NCBI RefSeq assembly: GCF_006717045.1
Contig: NZ_VFPH01000002.1
Coordinates: forward strand, 992,001-1,056,000
DNA length: 64,000 nucleotides
Source of the DNA: Pseudonocardia cypriaca
GTDB lineage: Bacteria; Actinomycetota; Actinomycetes; Mycobacteriales; Pseudonocardiaceae
Reading direction: 5' to 3'
Under the pieces are notes generated by a model, which worked only from the letters and a program-made list of their open reading frames with translations, was not told the origin of the DNA and did no database searches. The translations under genes and the position numbers were made by a program. Positions 1 to 8,316 of this stretch are shown one piece after another (position 1 is the stretch's first letter; each line of letters opens with the position of its first letter).

Positions 1-1144
1 CGGCCGCCAGCACGACGATGCCGTTGGAGAACGCGAGCCGGTCGCCGCGGGTGTGCAGCTGCCGGGGCAGGTACCGGTCCTGGGACAGGATCGATCCCAG
101 CACCGGGAAGCCGTTGTAGGCGGTGTTCGCGGCCAGTACCAGGATCAGTGCCGTCACGATCACGACGAAGACGAACCCGGCCCGGAAGTCGTGGAACACC
201 GCATCGGCGAGCTGGGCCACCAGGGTCTGCTGCACGTAGCCGGGCGCCGCCGCCACGATCTGCGTATCAGGGTGTTCTGCGACCTTCGCCCCGGTGAGGT
301 GCGCGAGCGCGATCAGGCCGGAGAACATCGACACCGAGATGACCCCGAGCAACAGCAGGGTCGTGGCCGCATTCCGGGACTTCGGCTTGCGGAAGGCCGG
401 AACGCCGTTGCTGATCGCCTCCACCCCGGTGAGCGCCGCGCACCCCTGGGTGAACGACCGCAGGATCAGCAGCGCGAGGGCGAGCCCGGTGAACGCATCG
501 CCTTCTGCCAGGAGGTCGACGTCGGCGCTGGGTGCCCGCACCACGTCGCCGAACAGCAGGATCCGCGTCAGACCCCAAATGATCATGGAGCCGACGCCGA
601 GTATGAACAGGTAGGTCGGGACCGCGAACGCGACGCCGGACTCCCGCACGCCGCGCAGGTTGATGGCGGTGAGCACGACGATCGCGGCCACCGCGAAGGC
701 GACCTTGTGCTCACCGACGTACGGGATCAGCGCACCGACGTTCGCCGCGGCCGCGGAGATCGAGACCGCGACGGTCAGCGTGTAGTCGACCAGCAGCGCG
801 CTCGCAACGGCGATCCCCGCCCGTCGGCCGAGGTTGACCGTGGCCACCTCGTAGTCGCCGCCGCCGGACGGGTAGGCGTGCACGACCTGCCGGTAGCTCG
901 TGACGACCGTGAGCAGCACGACCACGACCGCGAGCCCGACCCACGGCGAGAACGCGTACGCCGAGATCCCCGCGACCGACAGCGTCAGGAAGATCTCCTC
1001 GGGCGCGTAGGCGACCGAGGACATCGCGTCGGATGCGAAGACGGGCAGCGCGATCCGCTTGGGGAGCAGGGTGTGGGCGAGACGGTCGCTGCGCTGCGGC
1101 CGCCCGACCAGTACGCGCTTGAGGGCGGTGCCGAGCCTGGTCAC
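1..1144 (-). CDS. APC-superfamily amino-acid permease (C-terminus beyond window)
   Basis: Integral membrane transporter of the amino acid-polyamine-organocation superfamily, probably importing an amino acid at the cytoplasmic membrane. The N-terminus contains the family's SDAMSSVAYAPEEIF segment, followed by regularly spaced hydrophobic helices. About 381 residues are present and the C-terminal end lies left of base 1. The GTG start at 1144 is chosen because a TAGGCT -10 box lies 6 nt upstream with no ribosome site between, a leaderless arrangement. It is divergent from the TrkA pair. Rv2690c holds the same position in M. tuberculosis. The substrate cannot be told from the sequence. Confidence 0.88.
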   Translation of the reverse strand, partial: MTRLGTALKRVLVGRPQRSDRLAHTLLPKRIALPVFASDAMSSVAYAPEEIFLTLSVAGISAYAFSPWVGLAVVVVLLTVVTSYRQVVHAYPSGGGDYEVATVNLGRRAGIAVASALLVDYTLTVAVSISAAAANVGALIPYVGEHKVAFAVAAIVVLTAINLRGVRESGVAFAVPTYLFILGVGSMIIWGLTRILLFGDVVRAPSADVDLLAEGDAFTGLALALLILRSFTQGCAALTGVEAISNGVPAFRKPKSRNAATTLLLLGVISVSMFSGLIALAHLTGAKVAEHPDTQIVAAAPGYVQQTLVAQLADAVFHDFRAGFVFVVIVTALILVLAANTAYNGFPVLGSILSQDRYLPRQLHTRGDRLAFSNGIVVLAA

Positions 1145-1150
1145 GGGGAA

Positions 1151-1156
1151 AGCCTA
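1151..1156 (-). promoter_or_regulatory. Leaderless -10 box of the APC permease
   Basis: TAGGCT on the minus strand, 6 nt before the GTG start at 1144. No Shine-Dalgarno fits between them, so transcription should begin at or next to the start codon. Confidence 0.5.
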
Positions 1157-1213
1157 TGCGGTGCGGCGACCTGCCACGCGATAGCGTTCGCGCGACCCCG
1201 GGAGGCCAGTGCG

Positions 1214-1876
1214 GTGTACGTCGTGATCATGGGATGTGGGCGGGTCGGAGCGGCCCTCGCAGCCGGGCTGGACCGGCTCGGCCACGAGGTCGCGGTGATC
1301 GACCGCAACCGCCAGGCGTTCCGCAGGCTGAGCCCCGACTTCCGGGGCAAGCAGGTCGTCGGTGAGGGCTACCACCGCGAGGTGCTCGTCGAGGCCGGGG
1401 TCGAGGGTGCCCAGGCCTTCGCCGCCGTGTCGAGCGGCGACAACTCCAACATCATCTCCGCGCGTGTCGCCCGCGAGACGTTCGGCGTCGACCGCGTCGT
1501 CGCCCGCATCTACGACGCCAAGCGCGCCGCCGTCTACGAGCGGCTCGGGATCCCCACCGTCGCCACCGTCCCGTGGAGCACCGACCGCTTCCTGCGGATG
1601 CTGCTACCCGATGGGGTGGCGTCGGCGTGGCGCGAACCCACCGGCACCGTCGCGATACTGGCGTTGCCGGTGCACGAGGAGTGGGTGGGCCACCCGATCC
1701 GCGACCTGGAGGCGGCGACGGGTTCCCGCGTCGCGTTCATCGTGCGGTTCGGCACCGGGATCCTCCCCGGCCCCGACACCGCCGTGCAGGCCGAGGACAC
1801 GATCTACGTCGCGGCCGTGTCGGGCACCGTCAGCGACGTCACCGCGGCGGCCGGCGCGCCGCCCCAGGAAGGCTGA
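1214..1876 (+). CDS. ceoB: TrkA/Ceo-family K+ uptake regulatory protein, first copy
   Basis: A 220-residue peripheral subunit of a Trk/Ktr K+ channel, binding NAD(H) or a related nucleotide through its RCK-N domain. The Rossmann start MGCGRVGAALA is at residues 6-16 and a TrkA-C (RCK-C) domain fills the last ~80 residues (AILALPVHEEWVGHPIRDLE). The GTG start follows a GGGAGG ribosome site. It lies 5 nt ahead of a second, homologous gene, matching the mycobacterial ceoB-ceoC pair (Rv2691-Rv2692). No channel-forming TrkH/KtrB gene is in the window, so the membrane partner must be elsewhere. Confidence 0.9.
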   Translation: MYVVIMGCGRVGAALAAGLDRLGHEVAVIDRNRQAFRRLSPDFRGKQVVGEGYHREVLVEAGVEGAQAFAAVSSGDNSNIISARVARETFGVDRVVARIYDAKRAAVYERLGIPTVATVPWSTDRFLRMLLPDGVASAWREPTGTVAILALPVHEEWVGHPIRDLEAATGSRVAFIVRFGTGILPGPDTAVQAEDTIYVAAVSGTVSDVTAAAGAPPQEG

Positions 1877-1881
1877 GTCGG

Positions 1882-2538
1882 ATGCGCATCGCGATCGCAG
1901 GAGCCGGGGCCGTCGGCCGCTCCATCGCGTTGGAGCTGGTGGAGAGCAAGCACCAGGTGATGCTCATCGAGCGTGAGCTCGCCAACATCGAGCCCGAGTC
2001 GGTGGAGCGCGCCGAATGGGTGCACGCCGACGCCTGCGAGCTGGCCTCCCTGGAGGAGGCAGGCCTCGAGAGCTGCGACGTCGTCATCGCCGCCACCGGC
2101 GACGACAAGGTCAACCTCGTGGTCTCGCTGCTCGCCAAGACCGAGTTCGCAGTGCGGCGGGTGGTGGCGCGGGTGAACGACCCGCGCAACGAGTGGCTGT
2201 TCTCCGAGAACTGGGGCGTCGACGTCGCCGTCTCCACCCCGCGGCTGCTCGCCGCGCTCGTGGAGGAGGCCGTCGCCGTCGGCGACCTGGTCCGGCTGAT
2301 GACGCTCCGCCAGGGTCAGGCCAACCTCGTGGAGCTCACGCTTCCCGAGGACACCCCGCTCGCCGGGCGGCCCGTGAGTTCCCTGCAGCTCCCCACCGAC
2401 TCGGCGCTCGTGGTGATCCTGCGCGGCGGACGCGTCATCGTGCCCCAGGCCGACGACGCCCTCGAACCGGGCGACGAGCTCCTGTTCGTCGCCACCACCG
2501 CGGTCGAGGAGGACATCCGCGACGCGCTGGGCGTCTAG
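1882..2538 (+). CDS. ceoC: TrkA/Ceo-family K+ uptake regulatory protein, second copy
   Basis: A 218-residue RCK protein with the Rossmann motif IAGAGAVGRSIALEL at the N-terminus and a C-terminal RCK-C domain beginning near NLVELTLPEDTPLAGR. It starts 5 nt after the first trkA-like gene, so the two are co-transcribed and probably form the mixed gating ring of a K+ channel (family knowledge; partnership inferred). It is convergent with the DUF3159 gene, 38 nt away. Confidence 0.9.
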   Translation: MRIAIAGAGAVGRSIALELVESKHQVMLIERELANIEPESVERAEWVHADACELASLEEAGLESCDVVIAATGDDKVNLVVSLLAKTEFAVRRVVARVNDPRNEWLFSENWGVDVAVSTPRLLAALVEEAVAVGDLVRLMTLRQGQANLVELTLPEDTPLAGRPVSSLQLPTDSALVVILRGGRVIVPQADDALEPGDELLFVATTAVEEDIRDALGV

Positions 2539-2576
2539 CAGCGGCGAATCCAGGGATACGACCGCTCACGAGCGGC

Positions 2577-3266
2577 TCAGGCCGGGGCCGGCTCCCGCCC
2601 CGCCCGCCGGACCGCCCAGATCGTGCCGAGCAGCGCGAGCCCGACGAGCGGGAAGCCCATCGCCAGCCGGGCGACGCCGAGCCACGTCTCCTCGTCGGCC
2701 TTGTAGAGCCAGCCCTGCACCACCACGCGGGAGGCGAAGACGACCGTCCAGAGCGCGGTGGCGAACGTGTACGCGCGCAGCAGCCGGGGGTCGGACCGCC
2801 ACGTCTGCCCGTTGCCGTTCACCGCGTGCCAGATCACGCCGGCGAGAGGCCACCGGACCACGATCGACACCAGGAACGCCAGCCCGCAGGCCGCGCTGAA
2901 GAGCAGGCCGGGCAGGTAGAAGCCGCGTGCCTCGCCGGTGCGGTAGGCGATGAACGCCGCGACGCCCACGCCCAGCAGCCCGGACACGGCCGGTTGCAGC
3001 GCCTGCTTGCGCACGATCCGCCACACCGCGATCGCGGCACCGGCCGCCAGCGCCGAGATCAGCGCGGGCTGGAGCCCGAACACCACGTTCACGACGACGA
3101 ACACCGCGACCGGGATGGTGGACGCGACGACGCCCTGCACGCCACCCATCTGTTCGAGCAGGGTGGGGAACTCGCGCTCCTGCGGCGGTGGGCCGGCGGC
3201 CGGACCGTCGGTCCGGGACTCAGGAGGGGGGCCTGGGGTCGGGCCGGGGGTCGGGCCGTGGGTCAC
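2577..3266 (-). CDS. DUF3159 integral membrane protein
   Basis: A 229-residue membrane protein of unknown function. A proline/glycine-rich cytoplasmic lead of about 35 residues is followed by roughly six hydrophobic helices (for example VVASTIPVAVFVVVNVVF), with PEREFPTLLEQMGG-like sequence just before helix 1, typical of DUF3159. The GTG start at 3266 has a TAGGAG ribosome site; upstream in-frame sequence is arginine-rich and looks non-coding. The gene follows the OB-fold gene on the same strand and corresponds to Rv2693c. Confidence 0.85.
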   Translation of the reverse strand: MTHGPTPGPTPGPPPESRTDGPAAGPPPQEREFPTLLEQMGGVQGVVASTIPVAVFVVVNVVFGLQPALISALAAGAAIAVWRIVRKQALQPAVSGLLGVGVAAFIAYRTGEARGFYLPGLLFSAACGLAFLVSIVVRWPLAGVIWHAVNGNGQTWRSDPRLLRAYTFATALWTVVFASRVVVQGWLYKADEETWLGVARLAMGFPLVGLALLGTIWAVRRAGREPAPA

Positions 3267-3410
3267 GGTGCTCCTAGCGCCCCGGACCGGCGGCCCGGTG
3301 CATGTCTCGATGCTGCTGAGCGTGCCGGCGGACCGGCGTCGCCGAGGGTACCCGGCCGGGTCCCGACCGTGTCCGCAGGGAAAACGGCGCAAGGGATCGG
3401 CGCCGTCCGA

Positions 3411-3794
3411 TCAGGAGGTGCTGGCGGAGCAGATCTCGTAGAACGGGTTGTAGAGGACCTTGCGCCCATCGCGCAGGGCGAGCCGCCCCCGCACCCGCAT
3501 CGTGCGCCCCGGCTCGATGCCGGGGATGCGGCGCCTGCCGAGGAAGATCAGGGTGACACCGTCGGTGCCGTCGAACAGCTCGGCCTCCAGGGACGCCTCG
3601 GCGTCCCGCGGCCGGAACTCCACGCTGCGCAGCCGGCCGAGCATCGTGACCTCCTGCCCGCAGGCGCAGTCGGACGCGCGCTGCGCGCCGGACTTCTGCG
3701 CACCGGCCTCGAGGTCATCGGCGTCCAGCTCGTCCGCATCGCTGGTCAGCCGGCGAAGCATGCGGCGGAAGGCACCGCCATCGGTGCTGGTCAT
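3411..3794 (-). CDS. OB-fold nucleic-acid-binding protein
   Basis: A 127-residue protein whose C-terminal ~75 residues form an OB-fold of the tRNA-anti/RecG type (VTMLGRLRSVEFRP ... VTLIFLGRRRIPGIEPGR ... VRGRLALRDGRKVLYNP). Known relatives are Rv2694c-like proteins; nucleic-acid binding is predicted from the fold only. ATG at 3794 is preceded by a GGGGGAGAG ribosome site. The acidic residues 15-35 precede a Cys-Ala-Cys segment. It lies 144 nt upstream of the DUF3159 gene on the same strand. Confidence 0.85.
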   Translation of the reverse strand: MTSTDGGAFRRMLRRLTSDADELDADDLEAGAQKSGAQRASDCACGQEVTMLGRLRSVEFRPRDAEASLEAELFDGTDGVTLIFLGRRRIPGIEPGRTMRVRGRLALRDGRKVLYNPFYEICSASTS

Positions 3795-3943
3795 CTCTCC
3801 CCCAGCTCGCTCGGCGCCCCCCATGCGGGGCCCGATATGTTCCCAGCGTAACCCGCAAGAAACCATCTTCGTCGACCTCAGCCGCCACCTTCTCGCCAGG
3901 TCACGGCGAGCGGTCGGCAGGTCGCGCCGTCCGGGCCGTCGTA

Positions 3944-4630
3944 CTGCCCGGCTCCGGGTCGGATGACCGTTTCGTCCGGTCCGCGTTCGGGCCCGCGCTC
4001 CGGGAGCGGGGACTGGCCCTGGATGCGGTGGCGCCCCGGTCGGGTGCGGACGTCGTCGCCGGGTACCGGGCCGCGCTCGACGCCGCGGCCGAGCGGCCGG
4101 GACCGTTCCTCGTGGGCGGGATATCCCTCGGCGCGCACGTCGCCACGGCGTGGGCCGCCGAGCGGGCGCGCGGTGGGCTCGCCGGCGTGCTGGTGGCGCT
4201 GCCCGCGTGGACGGGCGCGCCGGACGGCGCACCCGCAGCGGCGGCGGCCCGGATGACGGCCGCACAGGTCCGGTCGGGCGGTCTTCGGGCTGCGGTGGCG
4301 GCAGCCCGGGCGGGCGCTCCCGCGTGGCTGGCCGACGAGCTCGCCCGCGCGTGGGCCGGCTACGGGCCCGGCCTCGCCGACGCCCTCGACGCCGCCGCGG
4401 CCCAACCGGCCCCCGACCCGACCGCGCTCGGCTCGCTGGCCGTCCCGGTGGGGATCGCCGCCCTCGTGGACGACCCCGTGCACCCCCTCGCCACGGCACG
4501 GACCTGGGCTCGGGCGATCCCGCGAGCGGCGATCCGCAGCACCACCCTCGCCGAACTCGGCGCCGACCCGGCCGTGCTCGGGCGGGTCGCCCTGCGGGCC
4601 TGGCAGGAGGCGGCCCGCGCCGGAGGATGA
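3944..4630 (+). CDS. Alpha/beta hydrolase (start codon unresolved)
   Basis: A predicted serine hydrolase of about 228 residues corresponding by position to Rv2695. The nucleophile elbow GGISLGAH (GxSxG) lies near residue 62 and a candidate acid/His region follows (ALVDDPVHPLATA, with Asp and His). The first strand reads VVLPGSGSDDRFV, which a functional fold needs, but no in-frame ATG/GTG/TTG precedes it; the first standard start is GTG 4028, which would remove strand 1. I place the start provisionally at CTG 3944. Either a non-standard start or a sequence error upstream is possible. It is convergent with the DUF3710 gene. Confidence 0.65.
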   Translation: MPGSGSDDRFVRSAFGPALRERGLALDAVAPRSGADVVAGYRAALDAAAERPGPFLVGGISLGAHVATAWAAERARGGLAGVLVALPAWTGAPDGAPAAAAARMTAAQVRSGGLRAAVAAARAGAPAWLADELARAWAGYGPGLADALDAAAAQPAPDPTALGSLAVPVGIAALVDDPVHPLATARTWARAIPRAAIRSTTLAELGADPAVLGRVALRAWQEAARAGG

Positions 4631-4632
4631 CG

Positions 4633-7179
4633 TCAGCGGCGGTGGCGGCGCCTCGGGCGGTTCGGGTCGAGCTCCCCGAGCAGCGTCTGGAGACGGACCG
4701 TGGCGTCGCTCGCACCGGAGTGCCGGCCGCCGTCGCGCCGCTCCGCGTAGTCGTCGAGTGCGGATGTCCAGCCGGGATCCTGCTCACCGGTCTCGATCAG
4801 GTACTCGGCACCGAGGGTGCGACGGGCGCTCCCCTCCGGCGGGCCGTCGGGCGCGTAGAGCCAGGGCTCGGTCTGGGATCCGTCGCGCACGGGTGGCGGC
4901 TCCGGCTCGCGCAGGCGGCGCCGCCCGCCGGCGCCGGTGAGCAGGTCCTCGCCCGCACCGGGATCGGGACGTCGACGGCCGCCCGGCCCGTCGTCCCACG
5001 GCTCCCGCAACCGTCGCCTGCCGGATGCCGACACACCGGTGTCAGCCGCAGACCGCGGTCCGTCCGAGGGCTCGCGCAGGCGCCGCCGACCGGACGCGGA
5101 GGCTCCGGTTTCGGCGGCTGGTCGGGGCTCGCCGAACTGCTCCGGCCCGCGACGTCCGCCCGGTCCGTCCAGCGGTCCCGGAGCCGGCTCGAGGGGACCT
5201 GCACCCGGCAGGCCGTCCCACGACTCGCGCAACCGCCGCCGACCGGTCCCGGAGACGCCCGTGTCCGCGCCGGGCAGTTCGGCCGGCTCGTCGAGCCGTC
5301 GCCGTCCACCCCGCCCGTCGAGTGCGTCGAGGCCCGCCTCCCGCGGCCGCGGGCCATCGTCCGGGCCGGCCTCTTCCCACGGTTCCCGCAGCCGCCGGCC
5401 TGTGTCGACCACCGGGGCTGCCGGTTCCCACGGTTCCCGCAGGCGCCGTCGACCGGACGCGGAGAGACCGGCGTCCGCCGCACCCGGTGCCGCGTCCGCG
5501 GCGGGCGGGTCGACCGGCCACCGGGGATCCAGCGCGTCGATACCTTCGGGGCCGGGCTCCCGCAGCCGTCGGCGGCCCGTGGCGGACACGCCCGGGTCGG
5601 CCACGGGCGCGGCCGGTTCCCGCAGGCGTCGCCTGCCGGCGGAGGACACCCCCGCGTCGGGCGCGGGCGGCGCCTCGTCCCATGGCTCCTGCGGGCGTCG
5701 CCTGCCGATCGCCGGCACCCCCGGGTCGGCAACGGGCTCGCGCAGCCGGCGCCGCCCGTCGGGTTCGCCGAGGTCCCACGGCGCCGTCGCACCGACTGCG
5801 CCGTGCGGCTCCGGGGGACGCCGCCGCCCGCTCTCGGGAACCTCCGGGTCGCGGTACCGGGCTCCGGGGGGCGGCAGGTCGGCCGCGGGCTCGCGCAGCC
5901 GGCGCCGCCCGTCGGGGTGGGACGGCTCGCCCAGCGGATCCTGCAGGTGGCGGCGTCCCCCGGACGGGGGCGGAGCGGGTTCGCCCAACCGGCGCCGCCC
6001 GCCGGTACCGGGCTCGACGACACGCAGCGCCTCGGTGGGAGGTGCAGGTTCGGTGGGGGGCAGGCCGGCCCGGGCCGCGGGGAACGCCTGGGTCACGGGC
6101 GGGTTCTCGAACGGGCGCGCGACCGGCAGCGCCTCCGTGGGCGGGGGCGCCTCGCTCTCCGGCACCACGGGGCGCTCGCGCCAGGAGGCGGCCGCGGCCC
6201 GGCGCGCGGACGGCGCCTGCTCGTGCAGCGGAGCGTCCGGTTCCGGCCCGGTGGGGATCGTCCCCGGGACGGGGTGGGACCGGCTGCGCCCGGCACGCGC
6301 CGTGTCCGGGCGTTCCGCGGCGTCGGGCCCGTCCTCCGCGGCGTGCTCGGCCAGCGCCTTCGCTGCCGCCTTCAGCGCCGCCGCCGCGGCGGCCTTGCGC
6401 GCGGCCGCTCGGCGCGCGGCGGCCTTCTTGGCGGCGGCGGTGGCCGCGTCCGAGTTCGGGGGTGCCGTCTTGCCGGGTGCGGACTTCCCGGGCGCCGCCT
6501 TGGTCTGCGACCTCTTCCTGGTGCCGGCCGCGGGCACCGCAGGGGTCTCCCCCGCCTCGGCCGCGAGGTGTTCGGGCACGGTGAGCGGCAGGATGGTGCG
6601 CACCGGGTAGGGCTGCTTACCGCGCTCCACCACGGTGCCCCGCAGCATGCGGCGCAGCTCGGAGTCGAGGAGCTCGGAGTGCGCGCTCGGGCCGGTCGCG
6701 ACCCCGTAGAGCATCCAGCGCGGCCCGTCCACCCCGACGAACACGGACGTGGCGTCGCCGGACGTCGCGTGCAGCTCGCGCCCCCAGCTCCCGCGGAACG
6801 ACCGCACCCGGGCCCCACCCTCGCGCAGCGAGGCGTCGATCTCGTTGGCCAGCTCCGGCCACAGCTTGGAGCTCTTCGGGGCGGCGAGCGCGCTCACCGA
6901 CAGCCGACCCTCCGGCATCCTGATGTGGACGGCCTGCATCCGGCCGCCCGCCGTGGGCTCGACGGTGACGGTGCCCTCCGGGGGCACGGGCACGCGGATC
7001 GACCCGAAGTCGACGAGGCCGGCCGCCTCGGTGACCTCGGGGTCGAGGTCCGCGCTGTCGTGCGGGCCGGTGGGCGGGATCGGGCTCTCGGTGTCGAGGG
7101 CCAGCCCACCCCCGTGCAGGTCTGCGTCGCCGTCCGGGTCGAGCTGGACGGCCGTGGTCCTCCGAACGCGTCGCGCCAC
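4633..7179 (-). CDS. DUF3710 protein with a long RRRLREP-repeat tail
   Basis: An 848-residue protein. Residues ~40-220 form the DUF3710 domain (LVDFGSIRVPVP, FRGSWGRELHA, WMLYGVATG), which in actinobacteria normally makes up most of a ~230-250-residue protein. Here it is followed by an Ala/Lys-rich helix-like segment (~225-290) and then ~550 residues of disordered, Arg/Pro/Glu-rich sequence containing about 17 copies of a GRRRLREPW-type motif. The GTG start overlaps the dut stop by one base (TAGTG), so the two genes are translationally coupled. Position matches Rv2696c. The tail's function is unknown. Confidence 0.85.
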   Translation of the reverse strand: MARRVRRTTAVQLDPDGDADLHGGGLALDTESPIPPTGPHDSADLDPEVTEAAGLVDFGSIRVPVPPEGTVTVEPTAGGRMQAVHIRMPEGRLSVSALAAPKSSKLWPELANEIDASLREGGARVRSFRGSWGRELHATSGDATSVFVGVDGPRWMLYGVATGPSAHSELLDSELRRMLRGTVVERGKQPYPVRTILPLTVPEHLAAEAGETPAVPAAGTRKRSQTKAAPGKSAPGKTAPPNSDAATAAAKKAAARRAAARKAAAAAALKAAAKALAEHAAEDGPDAAERPDTARAGRSRSHPVPGTIPTGPEPDAPLHEQAPSARRAAAASWRERPVVPESEAPPPTEALPVARPFENPPVTQAFPAARAGLPPTEPAPPTEALRVVEPGTGGRRRLGEPAPPPSGGRRHLQDPLGEPSHPDGRRRLREPAADLPPPGARYRDPEVPESGRRRPPEPHGAVGATAPWDLGEPDGRRRLREPVADPGVPAIGRRRPQEPWDEAPPAPDAGVSSAGRRRLREPAAPVADPGVSATGRRRLREPGPEGIDALDPRWPVDPPAADAAPGAADAGLSASGRRRLREPWEPAAPVVDTGRRLREPWEEAGPDDGPRPREAGLDALDGRGGRRRLDEPAELPGADTGVSGTGRRRLRESWDGLPGAGPLEPAPGPLDGPGGRRGPEQFGEPRPAAETGASASGRRRLREPSDGPRSAADTGVSASGRRRLREPWDDGPGGRRRPDPGAGEDLLTGAGGRRRLREPEPPPVRDGSQTEPWLYAPDGPPEGSARRTLGAEYLIETGEQDPGWTSALDDYAERRDGGRHSGASDATVRLQTLLGELDPNRPRRRHRR
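4885..6010 (-). repeat. Degenerate GRRRLREP-coding repeats inside the DUF3710 gene
   Basis: About 17 imperfect copies of a short motif (G-R-R-R-L-R-E-P-W/x) separated by 12-30 residues of Pro/Ala/Asp-rich linker. The motif is kept at the protein level while linkers vary in length and sequence, which suggests selection on the peptide rather than simple DNA slippage. Confidence 0.8.
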
Positions 7180-7706
7180 TACGGCTCGTCCCCGCTGCGC
7201 AGCCGCTCGTGCCCGCCGGTGGAGCCGTGGCCGCCCGCGCCGCGCTCGGAGGCGGGCAGCTCGGCGACCTCGACGAACCGGGCGTGCTCCACCTTCTGCA
7301 CCACCAGCTGGGCGATCCGGTCGCCGCGGCGCAGCCGCAGCTCGTCGCGCGGGTCGAGGTTGATCAAGCAGACGAGGATCTCGCCACGGTAGCCCGCGTC
7401 GACGGTGCCCGGCGCGTTGACGATCGACAGCCCGGCCCGGGCGGCCAGCCCCGACCGGGGGTGGACGAACCCCGCGTACCCCGGCGGGAGCGCGATGGCG
7501 ACGCCGGTGCCGACGACGGCCCGCTCGCCGGGCGCGAGCACGACATCGGTGGTGCAGTGCAGATCCGCGCCCGCGTCACCGGGCCGCGCGTAGGACGGCA
7601 CCGGGAGCCCGGCGTCGAGCCGGGTGATGAGGACCTCCACGGTGGGGGTCGCGACGAGCGGTGCGGTGAGCGGCTCGCGCTGGGGAGCATCGACGGGGCC
7701 GGGCAC
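7179..7706 (-). CDS. dut: dUTP diphosphatase (dUTPase)
   Basis: Trimeric dUTPase converting dUTP to dUMP and pyrophosphate, which keeps uracil out of DNA and supplies dTMP synthesis. The five family motifs are visible in order: PGDAGADLH (~43-51), HPRSGLAARAG (~83-93), APGTVDAGYRGEI (~98-110), RGDRIAQLVV (~127-136) and the glycine-rich C-terminal ERGAGGHGSTGGH (~154-166). The 175-residue length is normal apart from ~20 extra N-terminal residues. GTG 7706 lies 8 nt after a TAGCCT -10 box. Its stop overlaps the DUF3710 start. Confidence 0.95.
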   Translation of the reverse strand: MPGPVDAPQREPLTAPLVATPTVEVLITRLDAGLPVPSYARPGDAGADLHCTTDVVLAPGERAVVGTGVAIALPPGYAGFVHPRSGLAARAGLSIVNAPGTVDAGYRGEILVCLINLDPRDELRLRRGDRIAQLVVQKVEHARFVEVAELPASERGAGGHGSTGGHERLRSGDEP

Positions 7707-7714
7707 GACGGGCG

Positions 7715-7724
7715 AGGCTACCCT
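7715..7724. promoter_or_regulatory. Overlapping divergent leaderless -10 boxes of dut and DUF3093
   Basis: On the minus strand TAGCCT (7720-7715) lies 8 nt before the dut GTG at 7706; on the plus strand TACCCT (7719-7724) lies 8 nt before the DUF3093 GTG at 7733. The two boxes share the self-complementary TA at 7719-7720, so one short sequence seems to serve both directions. Confidence 0.55.
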
Positions 7725-7732
7725 CGGGTGCC

Positions 7733-8221
7733 GTGAGCGAGCACCCGTCGGCCACCCCGTCTGCGACGTCCGGCACCCCTCGGTTCGACGAGCGGTTGTC
7801 CGTGCCGTTGTGGTGGTACCTGCCGGCCGTCGGCCTGGCTGTGCTGCTCGGCGCAGAGATTCACATGGGCTACCCCGGCGTCCGCTCGTGGATCGGCTAC
7901 GCGATCACGATCCCGCTCTGCATCGGGGCGTTGGTGTGGCTCGGTCACGTCCGGGTGCGGGTGACGGGTGACAAGGCCGACGGCGAGCTCCGGGCGGGTG
8001 CGGCTCGGCTGCCGCTGCGCTTCGTGGGGCACGTCGACGTGGTGCCGCGCGAAGGCAAGCAGGAGGCGCTGGGCCCGGAGCTCGACCCCACCGCCTTCCT
8101 GATGCACCGGGCGTGGATCGGCCCGGTCGTCCGCATCGAGGTGACGGATCCCGGCAGCGACACGCCGTACTGGATCGTCAGCACCCGCGATCCGGACGCC
8201 CTGGTCAAGGCGCTTCGCTGA
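7733..8221 (+). CDS. DUF3093 membrane protein
   Basis: A 162-residue protein with two N-terminal transmembrane helices (WWYLPAVGLAVLLGAEIHMGY at ~27-47 and a second at ~53-70) and a cytoplasmic C-terminal domain typical of DUF3093 (RLPLRFVGHVDVV, DPTAFLMHRAWI, YWIVSTRDPDALVKAL). Function unknown; the position equals Rv2698. The start is leaderless, 8 nt after TACCCT. It is divergent from dut with only 26 nt between the coding regions. Confidence 0.88.
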   Translation: MSEHPSATPSATSGTPRFDERLSVPLWWYLPAVGLAVLLGAEIHMGYPGVRSWIGYAITIPLCIGALVWLGHVRVRVTGDKADGELRAGAARLPLRFVGHVDVVPREGKQEALGPELDPTAFLMHRAWIGPVVRIEVTDPGSDTPYWIVSTRDPDALVKALR

Positions 8222-8316
8222 CCGGTACTGGCCGCTGGTCGGGGTTCCCCGAACACGACACAGCCCCGAACCGGCGTGCGGTCCGGGGCGGTTTCGCTCC
8301 CCCTTGGTCGGTTTGC

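Noticed and set aside
4150..7392. A 1,080-codon open frame on the plus strand across the DUF3710 gene
   Set aside because: Its translation is Arg/Pro/Gly-rich without domains and lies antisense to a gene with clear family motifs; long antisense open frames are expected at this GC content.
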